Below are positions 45,505 to 56,074 of a DNA stretch of 64,000 nt, piece by piece. This DNA is from Acheta domesticus (lineage: Eukaryota > Arthropoda > Insecta > Orthoptera > Gryllidae): contig JAHLJT010000631.1 of the NCBI GenBank assembly GCA_031308135.1, forward strand, positions 194,670,685-194,734,684, written 5' to 3'. Position 1 is the stretch's first letter; every line of letters starts with the position of its first letter. The notes beneath the pieces were generated by a model. It saw only the letters and a program-made list of their open reading frames with translations, had not been told where the DNA came from and searched no databases. Both the position numbers and the translations under genes were made by a program.

Positions 45505-46117
45505 TTGGCTCATTGAAGTTGTTTCTTGATCATGTAAAAAGTCATTTTTTTGTAATTCGCTATCGTTCTGCCTTTAAGCCACTTTTAGACATCCTCCTTA
45601 CAGTTCTTGAGGAAATTTGTTGCCACCTCCTTGGACAACATTTTGAAGTTGAGACGATGCTAAATGCCTATTTATGGGTGCTTTTCTTTCAAAAATATGA
45701 ACTAAATTTTTGGCTATAGACCTCTTTCGTCCACTTTTTTACTTTCTCGCCTTACGAATACTTCGTAAGAAGAGAAAGATATGTAATCGTGCGCCGTAAA
45801 ACTGGGAATTTTTGCCAGAAAAACTCTTATGGTAGGGGTCTGGTAACGAAAAAGTAGATAAAAACTGTTGTTAAATTTCGAAAAAAAATCCTCTATCTCG
45901 TGGTGTAGTCAAAATTCATGATCCGTTTTTTCTTGTTTCATTTCTCTAAGGTGTGGTCCACCATTTTTCCTTTTTTTGGCAGTCTACTGACATACGCCAC
46001 ACTAACTCCTATAATACGACTAATGTCAGTCACGGTATTAAGACTGGATTTTAGTAACATAAACTCTAGCAAGTTTTCGTGGAGACACCTTGCCCATCTT
46101 ATCGCACTCATGGACTC
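45505..46117 (-). pseudogene. Tc1-like transposase relic
   Basis: On the minus strand from about 46110 the frame reads MGKVSPRKLARVYVTKIQS, a stop, then after a one-base shift NTVTDISRIIGVSVAYVSRL and PKKGK. This has the order of the N-terminal helix-turn-helix of Tc1-type transposases (S-P-R-K..., then a helix ending IxGVSxxxVSR). Further left, weaker similarity to a C-terminal segment (LQNVVQ...NKFPQEL at about 45620) may remain. The catalytic DDE region is not recognisable. Several stops are present, so it is dead. Confidence 0.45.
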
Positions 46118-47099
46118 TCGTACCGCGAGTTAATTCCGCTACATGCAAGAAGTAAGGAAAAATTACGACACCCAAACACCCCACAAATAAAACAAAAATA
46201 TTGTTAAAGTGTCATGGTTTGTAATTGCAGTGGATAAAAATTTTAATCGGAAACTGCATTTGTGAATGTTAGAGAAATATAGTGATTTGTCCCGTCCAAC
46301 TAGTACGTTTTTGCCCTTAAGGTCATAATTTAGAGTGTAACAAATCATTTTGCTAATACAGTGGGACGTCGGATATTTGACCTTTCGGATAATTGACGTT
46401 CGGATAATCGAACACATACTTTCTCTGAATATTTGTTTTTAAATTAGATACCGTATACCATACGTATTCATTTTCTTTTGTAATACTGAATATTGGGAAT
46501 GATCCCCGATATGATTGACAGTGATAAATATTAACGAGATACTGTACTATAGTCAATCATCTGACTTCAGTGAACTTTGACGAATCCTACAACAAATGCA
46601 TAAAATATATAGCCTAATTCTATTACAACCTACAGGACCCCGATTTTTCAGCCGGGGGTCCCCTTTTTGTAATCCGACCCTGAACCTGCGTCCCGCGCTG
46701 GAGTTTGCACTCTTTTTTCCGCCAGTGCATGCCGCCCCCTCTCGATGGGGTGACTTCCACGAAATGCTGACGTTCGCCGAGGAGCCCGGTTCGCAGAAGC
46801 AAACACACACGAAATGTGTACTACTAAACTCCCAGAAACAAAGTTCACTATTGCTTGTGTGGTTTCTGAGCGTTGTTTGAACTGTACTCGTTGAAGCTAA
46901 TTTCGGAATTTGCTTCTGGATTTGCTCTGCGAGTATTCTCCTCCTTTGCGTCGCACAAGCGTAGCATTATTCTCGACAAACAGAAAGCACATGCTACAAT
47001 GGCAAATGAAAATTTACCAACCAAGATTACGGTTAACAAGTGAAACTGGGTAAAACCTATAAACCATATACAGATACACGATTATTATGTTATTAAGAT
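46118..47099. other. spacer with possible pogo/Tigger-like end
   Basis: At 46360-46412, CAGTGGGACGTCGGATATTT is followed by two TTCGGATAAT words, a style seen at pogo/Tigger termini. The partner end was not found. At 46632-46660 a GGACCCC...GGGGTCC hairpin occurs. No gene recognised. Confidence 0.35.
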
Positions 47100-47700
47100 T
47101 CATATTAATAAAAGTTGAGGAAAACACCGAAAAAAATGTTTGCAATTTTCAAAAATATCGGTATTTTTAAGGAACATGAGACCGGCACCATTCTCTTACG
47201 CGTCCTATTCGCTACCCGAGATCGAAATTAAATAAAAAATTGTTATATTTTTGAGAAAAAAATTGTTTTAACAAAATTGAAAGTTGGCTATATTTTATGC
47301 AAAATTACGCGAAAAACTTTAAAAAAATCGAAAAATTGTACATGATCTTATTACAAAATCTATCTTCTAGGAACAGATTTCATTAAGGGTAAAATTCTCT
47401 GTCTTTAATATTTTACTTGGAGGAAGACGCTCAAAAACTTTTGAACTTTTGCATTTTTCGAATTAGAATTTCGAATCCACAAATAAACTAGTAGTGCAAC
47501 AGAATGGCACAGACTTTCCCGTATTAGCTCTCTATTTCTTTTGGCCCCGGCCGGCAATTCGGACTTCTGGCAATTCTGAATAGCTAGCCGAGACCCAAGG
47601 AAATAGGAAACTAATACGGGAAAGTCTATGCCATTCTGTAGCACCACTAGTTTTATCACAACATTACATAACTGAAAAATAGCTGGCTGGAATGTAACTT
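47100..47700 (+). mobile_element. dispersed repeat family N1, copy C (partial, with inverted left end)
   Basis: 47100-47470 resembles the interior of the family (GGAGGAAGACGCTCAAAAA, TTTTGCATTTTTCGAA). At 47486-47656 the family's left-end sequence appears twice in opposite orientation (CTAGTAGTGCAACAGAATGG...CCATTCTGTAGCACCACTAG), making a palindrome with about 65-bp arms. CATTACATAAC then follows, as at the end of copies A and B. Confidence 0.65.
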
Positions 47701-48929
47701 TCTTTATACTACGTCCAGTACTCCGTATATACGTATGTATACGGGAATGTAAAAAGCACCCAATTTACACAATTCGACTGCATTTTTATTTCAGGGTCAA
47801 TTTTTCTTTCTGAACAATTTCATTTCCTTTGTAAATAATAATCAATTTAAATATTTCTGGAATACCTGTATGCTTTTGCAATGTAAATTTTTACCTAGAA
47901 ATATTTTTTCAAACCAGCTTGTGAGTGCGTATTGTGGCTCAGCCATTTATAATATCCATGCAGTTTATTAGAAAAAATGCTTAAAATTTTCTTAAGAGCT
48001 TATTTTCGAATTTTCGTCGTTTCTCCCCCGGACACCGTGTATAATAGAAGACAGTTTGGTATAGCCGGGCTCCGACCGCTAGTCACCAACGACGTATGCA
48101 TATGCGTTTGTTCTCCTTCTTTGGCCAGAGTACATTATATCAATATAATTGAGCAACGTTTTCATAATATTCTAATAGAAACGAATTTTCCTTCAAATTA
48201 CGTCAAAGTACAAAGCAATACATTTTAAAGCTACATTCAAAACTACAGCAACTTTACTAACTTACTAACTTAATTTAAACAGAAAGGAAGAAATACCAAG
48301 TACTTTTCTCAGTAAGGAGAATAATGCATTTCTCTATAGAATGAAGAATCAATACAGGAAAGGGAAAGTAGTATATACAACCAAGTTTGAGAAACACAAC
48401 GCTGCGGACTCAACAAAGTTTAACTTGGTAGTAAAGTGTGAAGACGTGCACAAAATGACGAATGTGGCTGAAAGCCACTGCGTTCCCGTTGTGGCTCTAA
48501 TCTCGAATTCTGCCTGTGAAGAGGCGATGCCTTTTCCTTCCCATTCCCATGCTAGCGATATAAGTCGTGTGCGGGAATCAGCCCGGTACAGTGAGTTTCA
48601 AAGAAGTACGTTGCTTTCTTCTCTGCGAGAAATAATCCGTGGGAAACTAAAATGTCGCCTGAAATACAAATGTGTTGCAGAAGACACATTTTCTTTAATA
48701 TTGCGATGTTAAATTTCTTTGCAAACATTCCTTCATGTACTTCAAAGTTACTGTATGCAACCTGTGTTTTGAATTTAGATATGTTGTATTGTCAGAAATG
48801 GGACAAAAATAAAAAGCATTATGAATACATGAATTAATATAATGACTACCCAGCTATTTGATTGTATTATCTATTGTCAATAATAATAATAATAATGATA
48901 ATAATTATATATTATAATAATAAATGAAA
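47701..48929. other. AT-rich spacer with (AAT)n run
   Basis: An imperfect (AAT)n tract at 48881-48925 might be the tail of another retroelement. The plus-strand frame 48341-48712 (123 codons) has a protein-like look (KFNLVVKCEDVHKMTNVAES) but no recognised domain. Confidence 0.35.
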
Positions 48930-49786
48930 AATATCTAAAAAGAATGGGCGAGGTGCAGATCAATAAAGTTCAATCATTTATGTGGCTTAAAAGGGGAAGA
49001 ATGAAGCCAGAATCGGAAGAAGTTGTAATAGGTACTCAAGATCAGGCGTTGAGAACACGACATTATGATAAAGCGGTTCTCCAGATTTCCAAGATGACAA
49101 ATGCCGCATTTGCCAGGAACAAGTAGAAACCATTGATCATATCGTCTCAGCTTGGCCAATTCTAACAAAGACCGAATACGTGAAAAGACACGACAGGGTG
49201 TGTAGTTACCTCCACTGGCAGATCTGTACCGCCCTCGAAGTTCTAAACACATGCCCCAAGTGGTACGAACACTCACCAAAACCGGTGACTTCGGTTGGAT
49301 GCTATACAATATTGTACGACCGACAAATTCAAACAGATCGCACGATAGTAGCAAATAAACTGGATATTGTTATCCGGAATTTGGAGAAAAAAATCGTGTC
49401 TACATGTAGATGTTGCTGTGCCTTGCGATCAAAATGTCGTAATTAAGGAGGCACAAAAACGTCTTAAATACAAGAGTTTGGAAATCGAGATTAGCTGAAT
49501 GTGGGCGTAAAAGCACAAGTCGTCCCGAGAGTTATCAGAGCTCTAGCATTTGTTCCGAAAAAAAATGTGTAACAACTTGGCTAAACTTCCAGGTCATTCA
49601 AAGGACTGGACTGGGAAGTGCAAGAAATTGCTTTATTTGGAACAGCTCACATTTTGCGTTAAGTATTGTAGAGGCAACGACAGTGCCTCCTGGTGCGACC
49701 TAGATCTGTTCTTCAGGTCGCTCGTTGCAATCTGGAGTCTATTTTATATTCAGCTGACTCATAACATCTTTAGCCGTGATACAGAG

Positions 49787-49831
<45 letters not shown>
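48930..49831 (+). mobile_element. 5'-truncated non-LTR retrotransposon (LINE), 3' end
   Basis: The plus strand encodes, in two frames, FMWLKRGRMKPESEE and GTQDQALRTRHYDKAV, then DDKCRICQEQVETIDHIVSA, followed by TEYVKRHDRV and DRTIVANKLDIVI. This W-L-x-x-G-x-x-K-x-E...QDQA...Y pattern and the Cys-x2-Cys-x8-His-x4-Cys motif are the C-terminal region of a LINE reverse-transcriptase protein type common in invertebrates. The last Cys is Trp here (TGG). A 3' UTR leads to a (TAA)n tail at 49788-49831. The rest of the reverse transcriptase is absent (5' truncation) and several stops are present. Confidence 0.8.
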
Positions 49832-49834
<3 letters not shown>

Positions 49835-50713
49835 CAAAGAAATTGAACTCGAAAATGTTTGTCTGTATCTAGTATGTAGGTATCGGAATACTATCATATA
49901 CCTATATTCTAAACTGATTGAAAGCCTCCCTTGAAGCGATTCAAAATGACACTAAGAATGGATTTCAACGTACATGCTGGGTAAAGACCTTTTTAATGCA
50001 GAAATGTTTTATTTCACACAAAACTGATCACTCAACATATAATATTAAAAGTTGAATACTCCCAATGATTCCGATGCAGTATTTAATGTTTCCAAACGAT
50101 GTTTTGTTTGCAAACATCTATCGTAAAACATTGTTGGTTTTCTGGCAAACGGTTCATGATTGCAATCAAGCCCAAACAACAAGATTCGATCGGATTAAAT
50201 TGTGTTACCAACGGAGATTCAAAACATTCAATACTGTTTTCAGGTTTATGTGATTGGATACGATTATTAAGGGGGATTTGGAATTTTCAGACGCAATAAA
50301 ACCTGCTCAATTAAATGACAACTCACTTAAAATGCGTTTTATTTGTTAGGGGTCGATGATGCAACAATGCTTCCTTTATTTTTTCATATATTTCTATTAT
50401 TCACAATTTCCTACCCGCAAATTAAGTTGTGTCAGCCTTTTACGGCATATTCATATCCGTCTTCCGAGTACCACTCTAGGAACACTTCGTGCACACTGCG
50501 AACTACGCAATTACACGCACACTCATCATGTTAGATACTCAGATGACATGAAATTTAATCCGCTTTTTCAGCTCCTTTCAAAACTCCCATATTCAGATTT
50601 TAAGAGAGACAAAGAATTGCTCGTAGTGTTTTTGCGACAATTGATATTGAGGCCTTTCATGAACTTGCTGCCTGTCGAAGCACGAAAATCGCCGCGCGTT
50701 GTCGGTTCTATCA
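49832..50713. other. AT-rich spacer
   Basis: Nothing recognised up to the MITE target duplication. Confidence 0.5.
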
Positions 50714-50721
50714 ACCTAATC
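50714..50721. repeat. left target duplication of MITE copy 2
   Basis: ACCTAATC. The right copy is GCCTAATC at 50947-50954 (one difference). Confidence 0.75.
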
Positions 50722-50946
50722 CAGTGTTGTCAAGGCCGATGCCACGAGCGGGAGTCCGTGGCACGAGTGCCACCACGAAATCGCCCCTCCACACATCACA
50801 CCGCCATTGAGAGAGAACGCCATCCCAATTGTAAAACAGCGGGGTTACTGATAGTTTGCTTTCCAACTGCTAGTTGCGCAGAGAAGCTCGTGGTATGCTG
50901 CGGTACCGCAGGGCGTCTCACTGCCACCAGTACCTTGATACCACTG
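50722..50946. mobile_element. hAT-type MITE, copy 2 (225 bp)
   Basis: It starts CAGTGTTGTCAAGGCC and ends TACCTTGATACCACTG (inverted pair). It is collinear with 21373-21599 through most of its length, with substitutions and small indels. The flanking 8-bp repeats differ by one base, so the insertion is older than, or has been less well preserved than, copy 1. Confidence 0.88.
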
Positions 50947-50954
50947 GCCTAATC
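50947..50954. repeat. right target duplication of MITE copy 2
   Basis: GCCTAATC, matching 50714-50721 at seven of eight positions. Confidence 0.75.
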
Positions 50955-51639
50955 TGTCGGCATGGTGTCTATTGCCCCGGGGGGAATGCAGGATGACAAA
51001 GGGTATTTATATGATTGGTTCGGAAAGATGAGGAGGTCGGACATAAGGATGGATAATCCAATTACTATTATTACAGAGATGGATCTCAGAAAATATTATC
51101 TCGATATAGCATAAATAAATACAAACATACTTTTTAGTTTTACATTTTAAAAACAAAATGTTCACATGAATGCGGTCTAATAAAAATGTCGAAGCAGTGT
51201 GGCACAGAATGTCATTAAGAACATCGTGTGGAAATTTCCTTCCCAGATTTTCATAAAAACAGTATTGATTTACTACATTCTTTCTACTGTATTCGGCGGA
51301 ATTATTAAGAACGCGTGTCACTGTGCATTTCAAACTAAAATAGGACCAACGAATTATGCCTTTTCTATCAGTTCAAAAAAGGAACGCACTAGAAATCTGT
51401 ACCGGTTGATAGAGGGCGCTTAACTTTCCAAGCGCTGCCGATGTAACGATTTGCCAACTGCAGGAGGCGTGGAGGTCAAGGAAGGTCTTGATACAAAACG
51501 CCTCTATAATACTATTTTTAATTCTCTAAATTTTTAATAACTTTAAAATTTGGAAATGTGGGTTTGGCATAGTGACTAGCAGCTGGCGAAAGTTCATGTA
51601 AATCAAGCATCCAGTAGGGTGAATGTCAGGAGTTAAGTG
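50955..51639. other. AT-rich spacer
   Basis: Nothing recognised. Confidence 0.5.
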
Positions 51640-52216
51640 CACGCAGCGCACTATGCACAGTGGTTTTGAAATTTACTGCAGTGACTCTCTTTACTGCTCT
51701 GATCGGGAGGTCCTACATTCGCGTCCCAAAGATGGCAGAATTTTCGACTCTAGCTTGTCAGAGAGGCCGAGTTCAGTCGCTGTCTGGAAGAGAATTTTAG
51801 TGGTCGGCTGCTCTGATCATAGTTTTCCGTGATTTCTCCAATCGAGACCAGGCGAATGCCGGAGCAGTACCCTAACAAACAGTCTATGGACCACGCGCGA
51901 TCTTTCCCACCTCTTCTTTGTCCTATCCCCATCCCTGACACACACTCTAACATCCACTACAATACCACACATGCCAGGAGACCGGTCGGAAGCTAGAGCT
52001 TATTTTGACAAGAACAGTGCTCTGATGGTGGGAGATACCTAGTTAGGGAAACCCCTCTAGCTGACGGTAGGTCAGCACTGGATGTCGCCATGCAGCGGGA
52101 TAAGACCACCGCCACCTACCGAACAATACATACACTACACAAACGGGACTAATGACCCTAATAGTTTGACGTACCTGGAATCACTAACAGTCAATAAATC
52201 AATCAATCAATCAATT
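51640..52216 (+). mobile_element. SINE family S1, full-length plus-strand copy
   Basis: It shows the whole family in order. A degraded tRNA-like head (CTGATCGGGAGGTCCTACAT, then CGCGTCCC in place of the B box) is followed by the shared TTTTCGACTCTAGC, AGAATTTTAGTGGTCGGCTG and AGGCGAATGCCGGAGCAGTA segments. Next come CATGCCAGGAGACCGGTCGG and the distal body, to the tail of repeated AATC (52196-52215). At about 577 bp it is long for a SINE, so the distal half may derive from a LINE 3' end. Confidence 0.8.
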
Positions 52217-53854
52217 TAAATTCACCTCTGAAGCCTGACTTGCTCCCTCCGGCGCGGTACAGAGAAATGTTTGGGCTCATGTGACAAATGTGATTAATTA
52301 TTCAATAATGTTTGCAGTGAAAATATGTCAAATATTCTTACATTCTATAAACCACGAATTTTTAATACTCCTCTAAACATGTTAGATCCTCCAGAAATAC
52401 ATTTCTCTCAATACTTTTATCACTAGCTTAGTACGAGATCTCAAACACCACAAATACTTAAAAAGTATTTTCATATTAATTCATTTTAATTTTTATATTA
52501 GATTAGGATATAAGGAATGGCCAGTTCCTCCCATAAGACTGAGGCCCGTCGAATAACATTGGATGGCCGTGCCTCAAACTGATGACCGGGAGGTTTCTAA
52601 GCCTGAGTGACGAACGGTCCCAAGAAGATTACCTGACAACTTTTTAAGGGTTTGTTCACTCACCATTAAGTTTGATATTAACATGCTCTTTATGTACGTG
52701 AAACCCCTACTAATGAAATATTTTTTTGGTTTTAAAACATTTCAAAATCTTATAATCGTATATTGTTACAGATTCTTTTCGCTCAGTGAATCAAAACCTT
52801 GCACTTATAATCTTTAAATGAAGAGAGAGAATAGTTGACTGTATGGCTTTGGCAATTATTATCAGAATGTCGATCCCACTTACATCAGCGGAGAACAGCT
52901 AATAAAAGATAGAGGTATTTTAACTAGAAATAAAAATGTATTCTTGAGAGGTTTGGTTTCTGTTGCAAATAATTACCTTATAATTTACAAGATAACCTCT
53001 CCACAAAATGACGTATTTTTCAAACTGTAATTTTAATTTTTTTAATATTTTGTGTTGTGAAAATTATGATGAATTCTATTCTCCATGTCTATTTATTGCG
53101 TTGTCGAAAAAAATAAAAAGAATAGGTTAGAGAGAAAGAAATTGAACAATTTTAGATAAGTTCTTGTGCGCGATGTTTCTCTGTATTGCAAGATGAACTC
53201 CGAAACCTAGTCGCGGTGGAAGAGATATTAACATATGCATTAGTTAAGGACTTAGATACTTTTCTATGTTCATGTTAGAGGGAGGTACAGAAATTCCCCT
53301 TTTTATAGGGCCGTATTATTTGCTCAGTTAAACGAATATTGTTTTCTGAAAATACCAAGAAGATAAATGTTTGTTCCAACTCCTCATGAAGAAAGTGTTT
53401 GGTTTCTCATAAATAGTTTTAAAGCTTAAGAAAATACTCATGCAATTTTAAGTTCGTAATTAAATAATTTTACTCTTCGGTGCATTGAAGTTTTTTATAT
53501 TTTCCACTACATCGAGTATATTTGCTGAAGCATCCTTTTTGAGAGCTAAATTGACGAAGGAAAGTTTCTGTTAATTGCTGTAGTATTTCGAATTTGAAGT
53601 TGCTTCTAAATTTACCCATTAAGTGACGGACTTCCAAAACACCAAGTTTGGCTGTTGATCAAACACATCGACCTACTCGAAGCGCCTAATAAAACGACGA
53701 ATACATTGAGTGTCTCGTGCAGCCAATACGCCAGTACGCGCCTTCATCGCACTCTCTGCAGCCACATCAATCCTTCTCCCACCACCAGCCATTTAACAAA
53801 TTCACCCTCAGACACCAAGTCATTCAACCACTGGGAAAACTTGCTATCCGGGCA
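52217..53854. other. AT-rich spacer
   Basis: Nothing recognised. A short block at 52500-52640 has SINE-like composition but no matching copy. Confidence 0.45.
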
Positions 53855-54015
53855 CCGCTGCCACCCGGACAATCCACCTCCCGGACACTCTACCACCCGG
53901 AGACTGCCACCCAGACACTCTGCCACCCGGACACGCTGCAACCCGGACACTCCCACCAGCACACACTATCACCCGGACACTCTACCACCCGGACACTGCC
54001 ACCCGGAAACTCAGC
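53855..54015. repeat. 14-16-bp minisatellite (CACCCGGACACTSTAC)
   Basis: Around ten copies with length variation (CACCCGGACACTCTAC, CACCCGGACACTGC). The Pro/Arg/Thr-rich open frame over it (53655-54080) is a by-product. Confidence 0.85.
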
Positions 54016-54648
54016 CACTCGAATTCCCCGAAACGCTGGCATCCCAACACCCCGAAATGAGTTTGCGTCAAAGCGATTAACTTACTGCGACAATTTAATA
54101 ATAATCACAATTTAAAAAATTATCATTTACATTTAGAAAGCGTGCGTCATAAATTACATTGACTATTATATTACATTAATCACATGTATTGTATTGATTA
54201 AGTTTAAGCGACCAATTAATTCACAATATTTTATGTAGTAAACTTTAACGAAAATCTATTTATCATGAATAAATTGATATTTTTGTTGTACACGGTTTCT
54301 ATGATATTGCTCCTAGTCTCATTTAAAGCAGAATGAAACTTGAATTTTGTTTTTAACCAATGCTCAGACAAGACATTAAACACGTTGTGGAGGAATCCTG
54401 GAGATCTTTAAATTTTGTTGCGAGGATTTTGAAGAAGAGAATTGTGAATAGAACTGAATAGACTCTCCTTTATCCATTATCGCGACTCTCTACGTAAATA
54501 TTGTCAGTAGTTTAGATTTTGTCATTTTTTCATTTCTCTCTTGAACTTACCATCGTCTTTACGCTGAAAGTGTTTATAACTCATCATTGCATTTGACTGT
54601 TGATTAATATAGTGTTGACAAATGTGTACACACAAATAACATTGTACT
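54016..54648. other. AT-rich spacer
   Basis: Nothing recognised. Confidence 0.5.
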
Positions 54649-54986
54649 AGTTGGGTTTCCCCTCAACCAGGTATCTCCCACCAGCGGGGCACCCCCCAGT
54701 CGGGACCAGCTCTCAGATCCTGACCGGTCTCCCGGCATGTGTTGTAGTGTAGTGGATGTTAGTGTAAGTGTGTGTGTGTGTAAGGAGTGAGAACAGGACA
54801 AGGAAGAGAAAGGAAAGGTCGCGCGCGGTTTGTAGCTCATTTGTTAGGGTACTGCTCCGGCATTCATCTGGTGTTGATCGGAGAAACCACGGAAAACTAC
54901 CGATGACAGCAGCCGACCGCTAGAATTCTCTTCCAGACAGCGACTGAATTCGACCTAGCTGACAAGCTAGTGTCGAAAATCAACTG
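54649..54986 (-). repeat. SINE family S1, partial copy
   Basis: Collinear with other copies from CAACCAGGTATCTCCCACC and GACCGGTCTCCCGGCATGTG through GTTGATCGGAGAAACCACGG to GTGTCGAAAATC. It lacks the tail (left) and tRNA head (right). It contains a short (GT)n expansion at about 54766-54782. Confidence 0.8.
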
Positions 54987-55346
54987 TGTTGAAAAAAACG
55001 CGTCTGTTCTGTTCTGACGTCACAAAAACCGCCCTTCCCTTCTTCTGTTTGTGTACCTATTTCCGAAGCACCTGTGTAACTGACGTACGCTCACATGGGT
55101 AAAGTAAAAGAGTCCAAATCAATGCACATAAATGTATTACGCATTTGTTTCAAACGCATTGTAACAGCTGACTACCACAATCTCACGCTTACGAACAGTT
55201 TGATACTGCACATAATTCATGTTAACTGTGTCATTATTTGTATTTACTGGCACTGTCCTACACGTATGTCAACAACAAACATGCGTTTACCCCCGCCGTG
55301 GACTCCTCGGGTCCCCACTCTGCGGACATCCTCCCTCTAGCTCCCC
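54987..55346. other. spacer
   Basis: No gene or repeat recognised. Confidence 0.45.
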
Positions 55347-55440
55347 AGTGTTGCAAGGGTGACACTGATCCGGAGCGAAGGAGTTAATGAGGTGCGGAGC
55401 CCATCGCGCCAACCACTATACTATCGCCTCGTCGAGGCAC
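55347..55440 (-). repeat. tRNA-Asp/Glu-like A-box segment (tRNA-derived repeat or tRNA pseudogene)
   Basis: The minus strand reads CGATAGTATAGTGGTTGG, very close to the D-arm and A box of tRNA-Asp. The anticodon arm and T arm do not follow the cloverleaf (GGATCAGTGTCACC in place of a B box). The Asp anticodon loop is not present. It is a decayed tRNA or a SINE head from a family other than S1. Confidence 0.4.
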
Positions 55441-55609
55441 CACGCCGCCCTCCTCTGACGGCGCAAAACCCTTCCCTGCCAACACCCGGGCCCGAACTTC
55501 GCACCGATCCTTCGCCGCCACGACCGACATCCGCTCCCGCGCCGACCTTAGCGCGTATCCGCCCCAAACATCACACGCGAAACCTCACTGATCCATGCTC
55601 CGACCAGCC

Positions 55610-56074
55610 GCTCCGACATGCCGCTCCGACACCCCGCTCCGACACCCCGCTCCGACACCCCGCTCCGACACCCCGCTCCGACACCCCGCTCCTACACTCC
55701 GCTCCGACACCCCGCTCCGACACCCCGCTCCGACACCCCGCTCCGACACCCTGCTCCGACACCCCGCTCCGACACCCCGCTCCGACACCCCGCTCCGACA
55801 CCCCGCTCCGACACCCCGCTCCGACACCCCGCTCCGACACTCCGCTCCGACACGCCGCTCCGACACCCCGCTCCGACACCCCGCTCCGACACCCCGCTCC
55901 GACACCCCGCTCCGACACCCCGCTCCGACACCCCGCTCCGACACCCCGCCTCCGACACCCCGCTCCGACACCCCGCTCCGACACCCCGCTCCGACACCCC
56001 GCTCCGACACCCCGCTCCGACACCCCGCTCCGACACCCCGCTCCGACACCCCGCTCCGACACTCCGCTCCAACA
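55610..56074. repeat. 13-bp minisatellite (CTCCGACACCCCG), about 36 copies
   Basis: Nearly perfect 13-bp tandem array with scattered single-base variants (TCCTACACT, CGACACTCCG, CGACACGCCG) and one unit with an extra C near 55945. A 13-bp unit cycles all three frames. With no stop on either strand, long frames are open on both strands (Thr/Pro/Arg/Ser/Asp/His-rich on plus, Gly/Val/Cys/Arg/Ser-rich on minus). These are not genes. Confidence 0.97.

Noticed and set aside
48341..48712. 123-codon plus-strand frame
   Set aside because: Reasonable composition but no recognised motif, start context or neighbour. Kept only as a remark in the spacer entry.
53855..54015. CRISPR-like repeat spacing
   Set aside because: The units are contiguous minisatellite copies of variable length with no unique spacers, and the DNA is eukaryotic.
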